Source: Pseudopithomyces maydicus (Eukaryota > Ascomycota > Dothideomycetes > Pleosporales > Didymosphaeriaceae). From it: DNA of 64,000 bases. Each line of letters starts with the position of its first letter. The first letter of the stretch is position 1. The notes under the pieces were generated by a model. The model did no database searches. It worked only from the letters and a program-made list of their open reading frames with translations, and was not told where the DNA came from. Positions 22,274 through 33,135 of the stretch are shown one piece after another. Made by a program: the position numbers and the translations under genes. The stretch is taken from NCBI GenBank assembly GCA_026873275.1, contig JANTUC010000001.1, positions 1,860,001 through 1,924,000 of the forward strand. Reading direction: 5' to 3'.

Positions 22274-25078
22274 TTACGATCGCTGCCCGCAAAACCTTCT
22301 CCTACACCCCTCCTCCGCGCACCACTTCGAATGCTCATGCTCCACAACATGCCGGTCGAGCTCCGCCTTCGTCAGCAAATTGCCCGTCCCGCACTCCTCG
22401 CAGCGATGCCGTAGCACGCTCTCTTTCGCCCGGCGCACGTCGCCGGGGAGCGTTTGTCGGCCCATGTCGACCCACCGGATGAGCGTTGTTTCGGGCATGG
22501 AGAAGTCGATGTCGGAGGAGTGGGGGGCGTCGGGGGCGGGAAGCCCACGAGGGCGGCATGCGGCGGTTGGGGTGGGCGCGGGGCGGGATGTGGCGTTGAA
22601 TTGGAATGTGCAGGATGTGGAGAGGATCGGGGGTTCGTCTTGGGCGTTGGAAGAGATGGGTGTTTGGTGTGGGAGGAGGAATGGTTCTGTTGGGGGTGTG
22701 GTGGTGGTAGTGGTGGTGGATGGGAAGGTGGGGAGGAGGGGTGCCATGTTGGGTTTCAAGAGGAGCATGACGAAGTCTTGGTCGAAGGTGTAGACGGGAA
22801 GGCCGAAAGATTGGCGTTGGGCGACGGCTTGGTAGATTTCGTCTTTTTGGAGGGCGGTGGGAGGGAGTGGGTGGGCCATTTTGGCGCGGAGGGTTGCGAT
22901 GTTGAGGAAGTTCATGCTGGCGACGCTGAAGCAGGCTCGTTGGAAGATGGTTCTGGTGTCCTGGGGGATCATTCGTTCGAGATTGGCGTTGAAGTCTCCG
23001 TTCTGCCCACCGTATACCTGAACCTCTTCCCAGGTCGGCTCTTCTGGGATGGGAAAATAACCGGAGGTCCAAACGTAAGTGTCATCGTAGACTACACGCG
23101 GCTGACGACCTTTTATCTTCGCCACGAGGAAGTCCATAACTTGGGAACGAAGGGGCTCATCGAAGGTGCGTGCCGCAAGCACATATGGAGGTAAGCGGTT
23201 GCTATGCTTAAGCTCAGGGTCAGCACCTCCGTCGAGGAGTAAACGTAATCGAGGGATAATGTCCACTGCGGGACATCTCTCAATACACCGTCGGAGTGGA
23301 GAGAACATGGATTCATCGAGTAAATTCGGATCCGCGCCTCGGCCCAAAAGTATCTCTACGTCTCTCAGTGTATCGGATGGATGTCTTTTCGCATCTGGAC
23401 ACGACCCTACAATCTCATGCAAGAGAGTACCACCGTTTCCCTCCGGCGTAGGGGCAGCGTGGTCAATAAGCATTCGGGCAGCAGCAGGCGTCGTATGCCA
23501 CAGTACCTGGTGTTGAAAGTGGTCTGAGGAATGCGCACCACAAGCAAAACCCATAAATGACGTCTTCAGATTTGCACCCTTCTGAATGAACGCTTCGAGG
23601 CACTCCATCTCCTCCGTGCTGACCTTCGCAATCCAGTGGGGATCGCCCTGCCACGGCTGCAAGAAGCTCTCGAAGGCCGTATGCGTTCCTGGACCTCCTG
23701 GCTGAGCGTGAATATCCGCCCCAGCATTGAGAAGAATTTTCAAAATCTTATTACAGTTCTCCCTAACCTCTGGCTTGGTGAAATCCCTCTGACGTCTCTC
23801 TGTGCAATGCAGCAACGCATTTTTAAGATTTCCGTCTACCCACGGAGACGTTTCGTTCACGTATGCCCCTCGGTCGATCAGTAAGCGGACGATCTGAGGC
23901 TGATTCCAGTACACAGCTTGGAGAATCGGCTTCCACATCGTGCCTGGTTCGCCGTGTATATTTGCCCGCTGGGGCCTCAGCAAGGCCTGGACCGTGTACA
24001 CACGCCCGTTCTTGATCGCATTGTGCAGCGCTAGATCGGTACCTAGGGGATGCTTTGACCCTTTTCCTCCGTGCGCGAGAAGGACCCATAGAACCGGACC
24101 GGTTGGTATTGCGCTTGCGATGTCCATTAGGGTCTGACCAGGGTGCTGAAGAATGATGCAAGTACTCATTGCGGGGTGGTCGTAAAACCGACTGCCAGGA
24201 TCTTGAAAGGGCTGACCGATTGGGAGGTTCAGGTGGCTGGGATGTTGCATTATGAGCATTTCGAGCTTTTGCGAGTCGTTTTCTAGCACTGCTGCAAGCA
24301 TGCTCATCACGACACCGGGTACTCGGACGCCACCGGTAGTCTCGAGACTCGTGCCTGCGTCGGGGGTAGGGGCAACGGTATCTTCATATACGATAGGTGG
24401 GAGAAGACTTCAATATGTTAGCGAACACCGGGTCGGCTGGATGATATTCACTCACTCTTCAGCCCCTTGCAATGTAGCCATGTGGGAATCACCCTCTCTG
24501 TCTGCATCCACAGTCATTGCTCTCAGATTCGCTCTTCCGAGCAGCACAGCCTCCAGATCTGTTGTTTCATCAGAAGCACCCTCATTGCTCACAGGTTCAT
24601 CCTGGGCCGAAGGCGCCTCATCTACAGTTGAGTCGCTATCGCTTTCATCCTCCTCATTTTCACCTTCCGTACGCTTCCGCTTCTTTCCCTTTGGCTCTTT
24701 CGCCGGTTTGCCAGTTACTTTCCTCGTAGTGTAGCCCCACTCACTATCAATCTTCGGATCAGCATCTACAATTCGACAAATTACAAATGATCGAATACCT
24801 ACCTCAACTTCATACGGTACGCTCGCGTCCTGGAACCCGGTTAAAATTGAACTATAAAAGCACACACACACCATCGAGATAACTCACGACGCCTTAAACC
24901 CATGTTTCTGCTCCATAATCTTCCTCACCTCATCCAATCTCTTTTTCTGCACCCAGGACAGATCCTCGATCTCTGTGAGAAGAAAGCAAAGAGTCAGTAA
25001 AAAGGTCGCGTTGCAAGCCCTTTAAGAAGGAGGAAAAGCTTCTCTTACCCCCTTGACGGCATCCCAATCCTTCGTCAT
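22274..25078 (-). CDS. Clr5-domain ankyrin-repeat protein
   Basis: Five exons: 25078-25049, 24970-24888, 24829-24803, 24743-24456 and 24407-22274, all in phase, giving 853 aa. The first three tiny exons and the start of the fourth build a Clr5 domain, with MTKDWDAVK at the start, then EQKHGFKAS, TRAYRMKLSEWGY. Clr5 is a small DNA-binding-like module found at the N-terminus of many fungal proteins. An acidic/basic linker follows (KGKKRKRTEGENEEDESDSD), then ankyrin-type repeats across about residues 120-450 (for example RLLIDRGAYVNE and LRLLLDGGADPE), and a C-terminal region with several Cys/His pairs (HRCEECGTGN, KWCAEEGCRRRFCG) that may bind metal. Nuclear adaptor or regulatory role is inferred; no specific target can be named. 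Exon 1 is only 30 nt, so its boundary with exon 2 is the least certain. Confidence 0.75.
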
Positions 25079-25646
25079 GTTGAGAAACGTGCAAATTGTC
25101 TATATCCGCACCGTCTCTTTTGGAGGAGTTTACGCCTTGAGACACACACTACAGATGACAGGTCTATGCAATTATTATTATTATTCACAAGGCCGGGCTT
25201 CAGCGAGCTGTAAAATGCACATCGCTCGTAATGCACAGAAAGAGTATAATTCCCACGCGGAAATCCCGCAACGAGAGGAAGGAGAAATGCTGGAGAGATC
25301 GGGCTTACTCCATGTCTTTATTGCACAGTCAGCTAGCTGTCCTAGTGGAGCCGCCGTACGGATGTGCAAAAGTCGCGCGGATGATAATTGCACAAGCCAA
25401 GGGGCGCTAAGCGGTATGCGGTGGTGCCAGCTTGATCGTGGCGGAGCCGGCATTTGCAAGCCGGATTTGATTGGTCATCCAGGAATTGCACACAGCTGCG
25501 TCGTATCACGGGGGTACGTGGATATACGTATGTGTAGTACGTATGTGCGTGAAGCGATGGATGGGCTAGCTTTATTGGTATATAGATATATATATGTTTG
25601 TATTATCTGAACTAGGACTGTGCTAAAAGTAGGAGGCTTGCGAGCA
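25079..25646. other. Intergenic with AT-rich microsatellite-like patch
   Basis: Contains the promoter of the Clr5-ankyrin gene and the 3' end of the nitrate transporter. A TATAGATATATATATG patch lies near 25580-25600 and an ATTATTATTATT tract near 25170-25185. No supportable gene. Confidence 0.45.
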
Positions 25647-27411
25647 TTACAATCCTACACCGCGGGCACGCTGAGCCTTCGAGATGGGAGGAACCCAAAG
25701 GAAGGCGACGTTCAGCCCGATGATGATGCAGCCCATGATCCAGAACACGCGCGCGTAGTGCGTCCCGTTGTAGCGGAAAATGATCGCAAATATGATGCCT
25801 CCCAGATTACCTGACGCGCCTACCAAGCCAGAGACGATGCCCTACAAATATATATGTCAGCATGCCATCCATTAGTGTAATATGAAGGAGTAGTACATAC
25901 GTTGGCATGAGGATGCACGTGCGGGACGAGAGCAAAATTCGCGCCGTTTCCAGCCTCCAAGAAGATTGCCATCAACGCAATAAGTCCCATCATCGTATCG
26001 AGGTTCTTAGGATCAAGCTTGCCGATGACAATCAAGAAGGCTCCAGACATGACGCCAACGAAGTGAATCCAGAACTTCTTCGCCCACAGGTTGTGCCCCG
26101 ACAACTTGAAGATCAGGTCGCCGAAGAAACCACCCGCTGGTCTGGTGATGATGTTGAGCAGGCCGAACATGGCAGCCCAGCGACCGGAGGTGGTCTGCCC
26201 AAGGTAGGGGAAGTTCTTCAGGTAGTACGAGCCCAGGATGGAGTTGATCGCGAGCTCGCCGCCGAAGGAACAGACGTACGCGGCCATCAGCGTGATGGTC
26301 TGGAGAGAGCAGAACACCTTGAAAGCTTCCTTTCCGGACGGCTTGACGATGACTTCGGCGTGAGCTGCGTCGACGGCGTCTACGCTTTGTCCGACCCTGG
26401 TGTTTGCCTCGACATCGCCGGCACTCGCGGGGATCTTCTTTTCCCTGTCGTCGGCAGAGGAGAAGGATCCTGCGGTGGGTTTATCAGTAAGATTGCCAGT
26501 CGTGGAAACAATGGCGATGTTGTGTTGCTCGGCAGGGATGGCGCTTTCTCTTTCCGACCATTTACCTGTGGGTGTATCTTCTGTCAAGAGTAACATGGAA
26601 ATGGCAACGGTAGTGATGAGAACGAATGGGACGATGAAGGACACGCGCCATGCCACGTGTGGTGTGAGACCACGCTTGTGCACTCTGAGCCATGGAGTTA
26701 GCATGAGATTCTGCAACACGGCGCTGGGTTGCTTACAGCGAATCATAGATGGCAGGCATCACGAAGTACGTGATACCGCCACCTGAATTGCCCCAACCAC
26801 CGACCAGTGCATTTGCTGTGCCGACGACATTTCGGTCGAAGAAGCCAGTGGTCCACACCTGACAAGGCACAAAAGTGCTACCCAAGATGCCCACGAAAAA
26901 ACGGATAGCATAGAGGCCAGCTGCATTTTTCGCAGTGCCAGCCAAAGCTGTCGGGATCGCACCGAGAAGCAAGCAGCCAACGAAGGTGTATCGCGGCCCG
27001 AACCGATCACACAGCGGTCCAGCAATAGCGCGCATGACGAGCGTCGCCGCCAGCGATATGATGTTAGAATTAGCTACTTCATTTTGAGACAGGTGCATAT
27101 CCTTCTTGATGGTGACGCTCAGCTACCGGGTGTTAGTACATTACAGGCCCCATCCACTAAGGGTGTATAAATGTGGAGACAATCATACCAATGGCGGGAA
27201 AGCGTACCTGTCACTGTTAGCACGGAAACGACAACACAGCAGCGGGCAATGATACGCACCATGACCAGAAGGCGATAAAGAACCCGAGGTAGGAGAAGAA
27301 AAACACCCTCCCGTACTTGTTCACAGGGTTAAAGATAGGGATCGACTTCGCCTTCTTGTTGATAGGATTGATCTCCGGGGCGCTCCAGAGCTGCCTTAGT
27401 TCGAACCCCAT
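25647..27411 (-). CDS. High-affinity nitrate/nitrite transporter (NNP family)
   Basis: Five exons: 27411-27260, 27207-27189, 27122-26737, 26684-25901 and 25841-25647. All are in phase, including a 19-nt micro-exon, giving 511 aa (Aspergillus CrnA is 507). It is a 12-TM major facilitator of the nitrate-nitrite porter family. Both family signatures are present: GGWGNSGGGITYFVMP in TM5 and VGASGNLGGIIFAI in TM11. The RFFVGILGSTFVPCQVW segment and the large hydrophilic loop between TM6 and TM7 are typical of fungal members. It imports nitrate with protons across the plasma membrane. No nitrate or nitrite reductase gene lies within the window, so the assimilation genes are not adjacent here. A NirA-type site and GATA motifs lie upstream (separate entry). 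Confidence 0.93.
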
Positions 27412-29379
27412 GGCGTGGATCTCGCTGGTGGAGTGGACGACAATCTTATGTGGAGGAGGACGGAGACGCAGGAGAAGCCGGGGTTGTTGCCCAGGGTACG
27501 TATGTACGTATGTAAATATATGACGGCGGGGAAGGAGCGCCTCGGCTGTATGTACTGTATGTATGTACCGGTATTTACGTATGCAACAAACGGGTCAGGG
27601 TGCACAAAACTATATACAGTTCCTCTTCCCAAACGCTCAGAATGGTACTTCCGCGGTGAAGATCACTGACGCAAAACCAAGCGCTGGTCAAGACTCGTAG
27701 CGCAAGTCCACGAAGGTGCCAAGTTGAGTGGTGGTTCTGGGGCCGCACAAGGGGGCCTCTGAATGGCAAGGGGTGTCCTGATCGTTATCTCTGGGGCGCT
27801 CCAGAGGGCGTGGGGTGAGAGGCGAGGCACGTTACACGAGAAGCCCGGCCCTCCAGCGTCGAGGCGTTCATGCTAGAGCCGGGACGGCGGCTCGAAACCG
27901 CGGGAGACAGTACGGACTCGTTGTAGGTGGGCGGAGACCCACTGGCGAAACGTTCCCGTCGAGGTGTGAGGTTGGCTGGGGAACTTTTTTGGAAGCGTGG
28001 GGTCGGGAGGATCGTCTAAACTGCGAAGCGGTCTTATCTCTTGGCGGATATCAGCCGCGCTCGTCCCCCGAAACAGCAACTCTTATCTGCAACTTGAAGA
28101 TATAATATACGTGCGGCATCTCCGCGGTAGCTGTTGGCAAATGGACTGTGTCGTCAAAATTGTACCCGATTCCATCCACTGCCTCTTGCGAAACGGCCTG
28201 GAACACGTCTGCAGAGGAACCTTGCCACGACCATGTTGAGAGCTGGATCTTGGATATCAAATACTCTCGTACTCTTCTATGGTCTCTAACGAAGTAGTTT
28301 TTACTTTTTCCTCGGGAGCGGATCGCGCTCATGGATCTACCAGGAGGATAATCCTACGAGGCGCCATCTCATGCTGATCTCGAAAGGGAGCCATGGCATC
28401 ATGCGAAGGAGGGAATATTGCCATGTTTTTGCCTCCGCTGTATTGCATCAACAGAGAGATTTACCGGTCGACGCTTTTGGGAACCAATCACATCGGAAGC
28501 ACCTCTTATCTCTCCTACGCTGCTAACCAGCCCAACTGGTATTATCCAGGCAGATTCGGATAAGCCAGAATATCGGATCGCCAGCTTGGAAGTATTCTTA
28601 ATGCTCATAGAAATCGGGTATATGCGAAGGAACATTGGCGCATCGATATTGACTTTGCTTCAGTATTCTCGTTATGTGGCTGTACACCCTGACTTTGGCC
28701 AGACTCCCGTCGTTTGCACGCATGTTTCTGCTCAGCTTGATCTGCCGATTTTTTCTGATCAAGCCATGTAAAATTCTCATCTACTCCGGAGATACAGGTT
28801 CATGTTCGCCGCGGGAGTCCACCAAGGCGATATCGGCGTCTGGCCAGCAAAGAAGACGACGGGCCAAGAGAACCTAAGGACACCGTGAAAATCTCGAGCT
28901 GGGCCAGCTTGTCAGTGAATGCCCTCGAATGGGTTTCATTTGCTACAACATTTAGTTGCGTATGTGTGTGATAGCTCTTACTCACGTCCCTGGTGGAACT
29001 ACAGCAATTAGAACTGGGACATTTTTCTCGGTGCGACTGGAAAAGAGGACCGTTGGACTTCACCCCCAAGAGCTCCACAAAAGATAATGAATCGAGGCGT
29101 CGCTCTAGTTACTTCGTTCATGGCTGCAACTGGGCATGGGACGATGGTGGAGAGGTGGTGATGTTGGGGCTGGGCGTCTCTGCCGCGGAAATGCACAACA
29201 CGGCTTGGCTTAGATTGCGCGAGGATCTGATAGAGCCGCACCGTTAGACTACTCGCTGCTGCCTCTCACAAGGTAAAATGTATAGGGACTATCGTGTACA
29301 ACGTAGCCTGGGCCGATCTAATACGCTAGTCGAATGAATTCTGTACAATTGCTCACTGCAGAGTGTAAATGGGTATCTC
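27412..29379. other. Intergenic, nitrate-transporter promoter and unassigned DNA
   Basis: About 2 kb. The part next to 27411 is the transporter's upstream region. Open frames at 27815-28105, 28418-28771 and 29008-29247 show no domain and no intron logic. The far end holds the 3' UTR of PRP38. Confidence 0.45.
28120..28127 (+). promoter_or_regulatory. Putative NirA site upstream of the nitrate transporter
   Basis: CTCCGCGG matches the CTCCGHGG consensus known for the Aspergillus nitrate regulator NirA. GATA-factor motifs lie nearby: TTATCT in CTTATCTGC at 28081 and in TCTTATCTC near 28030, with one more at about 27784. The site is about 710 bp before the transporter ATG. Match and context are seen in the sequence; function is inferred. 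Confidence 0.4.
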
Positions 29380-30411
29380 TCAATCATCTCGTCGTCCATC
29401 TCGACTATCTCTACTTCTGCTCCGTCTCCTGTACTCTGCGCTTCTGCTCCTAGTCCTGCTCCTGCTTCTACTCCTGCTGTCTCCATTCATACGCGGACTT
29501 CTGCTTCGCGAGTACGACCGTGTGTAACTTCGGTCTCTGCCCCTGCTCCTACTCCTACTCCTACTGTCACGATCACGACTCCAACTCCGGCTGCGGCTGC
29601 GACTCCGGCTAGAATATCTGCTGCCTCTACTCCTTGCATCATTATCGTCCTCCTCATCCATCGCATCTACCTCGTCTTGCAACGGGCTCTCGCGTGGGTC
29701 TAGGAGATCAAGATCTTCGAGCAGAGACCTCTGCGGGAGCGCGGGGAGGGCAGTACCTGCTCGAATTAGCATGATTACATTATTAGACCCAAGAAGAAAG
29801 CGGGACGTACCGAACAGCCGCTTCTCATACAGCATCGCCTCTACCAGCGCATCAATCGTCGTAAGTGTGAAGCCATCCTGCCTGCGTCTCCGCACTTTCC
29901 TGTAGTCCAAAAGCAGCGGCTCGAGCGTCTTGTAGATATCGGCAGGCTCCCACGCAAGACGAACGTGGAAAGCCGCCAGAACACGCAGGTACTTGAAAGG
30001 ATTCAGCTTCCGGATGTCCTCGCCGTGACCGTTCAGCTCTCCCTCCTCTGCCTTGTTTTCTTCCGCCTCTTCATCCTCATCGTCGTCATCCTGAAAGCTC
30101 AACATCTCGCGTATGATCTCCTTCTCCTTGTCGCCTGCCAACGCCAGGAGTTTCAAGGCCAGACAGATGAACGGCGTCGGTTTACCCGATATGCCGTAGG
30201 TTCCTCCGACGTGGTTCAGCGCGGTGGCTCGGTCGCATAGCGTTGCGAGGTTCAGGCCGAAGCAGCTCTCCTTCCAGTAGATGGATTCGATGATGCGCTC
30301 GCGGGTACCCTTTTCGAGACATAGGGCAGGGTTTTGGCCGCGCACGGTGATGTCGGAGGAGTATCCGCGGTCGTCGAAGAGGTTGCTCGAGTCGGCTTTG
30401 ATGGTCGCCAT
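29380..30411 (-). CDS. PRP38: Pre-mRNA splicing factor 38 (PRP38)
   Basis: Two exons, 30411-29811 and 29756-29380, split by a 54-nt intron (GTACGT..GCAG), giving 325 aa. The PRP38 domain spans about residues 20-225: NPALCLEKGTRERIIESIYW at its start, then FGLNLATLCDRA, LLALAGDKEKEIIREML and KYLRVLAAFHVRLAW. It is interrupted by an acidic insertion (DDDDEDEEAEEN). The C-terminal third is an RS-rich tail (SRSRSRSRSWSRD). PRP38 is a component of the U4/U6.U5 tri-snRNP needed for spliceosome activation. The intron length is a multiple of three and contains no stop, so an unspliced message would encode 18 extra residues. Confidence 0.93.
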   Translation of the reverse strand: MATIKADSSNLFDDRGYSSDITVRGQNPALCLEKGTRERIIESIYWKESCFGLNLATLCDRATALNHVGGTYGISGKPTPFICLALKLLALAGDKEKEIIREMLSFQDDDDEDEEAEENKAEEGELNGHGEDIRKLNPFKYLRVLAAFHVRLAWEPADIYKTLEPLLLDYRKVRRRRQDGFTLTTIDALVEAMLYEKRLFGTSRFLLGSNNVIMLIRAGTALPALPQRSLLEDLDLLDPRESPLQDEVDAMDEEDDNDARSRGSRYSSRSRSRSRSWSRDRDSRSRSRSRGRDRSYTRSYSRSRSPRMNGDSRSRSRSRTRSRSAEYRRRSRSRDSRDGRRDD

Positions 30412-30770
30412 GGCGTGTGGTGGTCGCGCCGTGCGGGTTGCAGAGTCACGCTATCGCATAAGATGTAGGATTCAGAATCGGCGAAGAGTTGATAAGGATT
30501 TCCAAAGGCGCGACGTGAAAGATTGTGTGAGTGAATGCAGCTGTTGCAGTTCTTCGCGTCGCATCGAGCGCAAAATCGGGCCCAGCTCCCTTATCGATAG
30601 CGGTTGCTCCTCCAACCAAAGTGGTAAATAGATCTGGACCTGATCGACTGCGGGACGACTGCACGACGTCACACCAGATTCACTATTTGTATGAGCACAT
30701 CTACGTTCTTCATGACCTGCATATTCGATAACTAGCGTCTCCCTTGCATATCCTATCCTTTCGTCCTACG
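30412..30770. other. Divergent promoter between PRP38 and the GT8-like gene
   Basis: A 360-bp spacer between two genes reading away from each other, so it must hold both promoters. GC-rich near the PRP38 start. No TATA box is obvious. Confidence 0.5.
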
Positions 30771-30856
30771 ATGGGCAAGCTACTGCTGTCGCAGGGCTCA
30801 GTCTCCATTCTATTTTCAGCAATCATAGGTGTGTCACAGGCAAAGAGTCGAAAGCA

Positions 30857-32033
30857 GTGCAACGTTGGGCTAATCGTGGGAAAGTGTTTTTGTTTACCCT
30901 TGCCCTCTTTCTGAGTGGATATGTTCTACAGCAGCGATACGTGCATTCGTTGCAGCTCGCGATCAAGCCACGCCTTCCCAAACCGCTACCCGCACAAGCA
31001 CCGTTGCAGCCGCCGACATTAGATGTAAAATGGGCGAGGCCGATGGGCTCACGGCCGGATGTGGACGAGTCGGTGGAGCAGATGATGGAGGCGCCGACCA
31101 TCGATTGGAGCAAATTGGGTTATGTGCAGGTTGCAAAGGACCACAGCGAACTGTGTAGCGCGATCATGCTGCTGGCCGATCTGCAAGACATGAGGAGCCC
31201 GGCCAAGCGGATACTGATGTTTCCCAAGGCGTGGCTCAAGGAGGTGAGCGAGGACGAATGGGACCCGCAGATGAGCACGACAAGGAGACTGCTCCGGACA
31301 GCGGCGAGACGGCATGGCGCAAGGCTGGTGCCGTTGGAGCTGGTGGAGGAGGGTGCAGATGGTAAGCATCTTCAGAGGTGGCTTTCAAAGCAAAGCGGGA
31401 TGCTAACTACGTGCTACAGAAAACATGGCCTCTTCGTACTCGCTTTCTTCCATATACTCTCTCACCAGCTACGAGCGACTCATCTACCTGCACGGGCCGG
31501 GGGTTGTGCTCGACGCCTCGGCGCTGGACTCGATGCTTGCCTTTTCCAAGTCAAAGCCAATGAGCGCCATCCCCGCGACGCCCGAGCGGACGGAACTTTC
31601 GACGTCGCTGCTCCTGATCAGCCCCTCGAGCGAGACTTTCCGACAGTTGAAAGAGGCACGGCAGTCGCAGCCCTCGAGCGATCTCGAGCTCCTGCAGCGC
31701 ACGTTCAGCGGCCCCGAGGCGCTGCTCTCAGAGCTGACGCTGTCCATGGGCAACGTGGTGTACGAGTCGCAGAGGCTGCGCGAGGCAGGTGATGACTTCA
31801 ACATTACGTCGTTCGACGAGACGACGACGTTCGTGCGGCTGCGGGAGCCCGACATGGCGGGGCCAGAGTACGACGTGCCCTACGCGGAGCGGGCGAGGCT
31901 GCGGCCGCAGAACGCGCAGGCGCGAGAGGCATGGGAGAGGCTCTACGAGGGGTTTCGGCAGCGGCGCATGGAGGTGTGCGGGTTGGACCTGGAGTACCTG
32001 GAGGCGGCGACACCGCAGACGGGCGAACTATAA
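30857..32033 (+). CDS. GT8-like type II membrane glycosyltransferase
   Basis: Two exons, to 31361 and 31420-32033, split by a 58-nt intron with a CTAAC branch motif. The frame is open from 30716 but lacks an ATG before the transmembrane helix (VFLFTLALFLSGYVL), so the true start is unresolved. It may lie on a separate short exon; an ATG at 30771 is in another frame. After the signal anchor and a Pro-rich stem, the luminal part resembles fungal family-8 glycosyltransferases: RILMFPKAWL, then SYERLIYLHGPGVVLD. In active GT8 enzymes the latter position carries a DxD metal motif (typically LDSD or VDAD); here it is LHGPG, so catalysis is doubtful. About 390 aa. Compare the GT8 gene at 54335, which keeps DAD. 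Confidence 0.6.
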
Positions 32034-32566
32034 GCGCATGTCATATTATACCCTGAATTGTTTCGTTTCGTTCCGTGCCGTTCCGTGTGCATGAGCGTGG
32101 TGTTGATGCATGGATACCTAGACATGGAGATGGAGATGGAGACGGGCGTGGACATGTGACATGGCCGCATCCATCCACCCCATCTGGCGGGCAGCCAACA
32201 GCAGCAGCTGCTGCGGGTGGGTGCTGGGGTGGGATGATTCTCGGGAGCGGCAGGCAAGCGGGCGGGCGACGGGGCTTTGCATTGGGGAGACAAGGGCAGT
32301 GGATTGGATCGACTGGGCTGGCTCGACTGGTTGGACAGGCTGGACGGGCTCCTCGACTGGCTCGACGGGACTGACTGGGGGGCATGGGAGGAACCAGGCG
32401 GCTCAGCGAGCCGATGACGCAACGCGAAAGCGAAGCCTGGGGGAGGGAGAGGCGTACATAGTGTGTGCTGCGAATGCAAACACGGCTCGCCGGACGAGAG
32501 CAGAGACGGAGCGGCCTGGATTGCTCTGAGCTCTACTCTGCTGGGGCGAGCGGGCTTGCTTCCCGC

Positions 32567-32620
32567 GCACACACATGCACACACACACATAGACAATGGC
32601 AATGGCACACACACACACAG
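32567..32620. repeat. CA dinucleotide repeats
   Basis: Two CA tracts, 32567-32589 (slightly interrupted) and 32606-32619, separated by a short non-repeat spacer. Simple-sequence repeat in the kinase upstream region. Confidence 0.8.
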
Positions 32621-32738
32621 AGACAACCACGCAGCGGCACGCACAAGCGCGGGCAGCAGCAAATAGCAGGGCGGCGCGGTGAAGGCGGGCGATGATGCAA
32701 GGCTGGGTCGCTTTGTGAAGCGGCTAGCTCGATCGAAG

Positions 32739-32780
32739 CCAGTGCCAATGCCAGTGCCAGTGCCAGTTCCAGTTCCAGCT
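32739..32780. repeat. Seven hexamer units, CCAGTG-type
   Basis: Seven tandem 6-mers: CCAGTG, CCAATG, CCAGTG twice, CCAGTT twice and CCAGCT. Located about 360 bp before the kinase ATG. Confidence 0.8.
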
Positions 32781-33135
32781 CGTTCCCTTGTTGCTGCTCG
32801 CGGGGAAGCAGCGGCGAGGCTCAAGTCCGACAGCGCCAGCAGCAGCCCAGCAGCCCAGCAACCCAGCCACCTCTCAACACCACCCGCGCCCTACTACACG
32901 CCCCCTCCCCCAGCGCCCGCCCATGACCCTTGCGCTGCCCTCCGCCCGCCCGTCTGCACCTCCAATTCCCGTCCCAGCTGCTGCTGCGCCCACGTAGCCG
33001 CCGACCACGCCCCCGCCCGCGCGCGCCCCGAGGGCCACCACCCGAAGACAGACACCCACCCCGCCGCCGCCCACCCCAGCAGCCAGCGAGCAACGGGCGC
33101 GGCCATCTCCCTGAGCCGCGAGGACGACCGCTCAC

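Larger units (their letters stand above)
32034..33135. other. Intergenic or long leader of the PKA gene, repeat-rich
   Basis: GC-rich 1.1 kb between the GT8-like gene and the PKA gene. It contains imperfect GACTGG/CTCGACTGG repeats (about 32300-32385), CA repeats and a CCAGTG hexamer array (separate entries), and C-rich sequence up to the kinase ATG. The 506-codon open frame that crosses it is an out-of-frame shadow of the kinase gene. It probably forms the PKA promoter and 5' UTR. Confidence 0.5.

Noticed and set aside
22335..23194. Long open frames on both strands inside the Clr5-ankyrin gene
   Set aside because: Shadows of the real minus-strand frame: Gly- or Pro/Arg/His-rich with no independent support.
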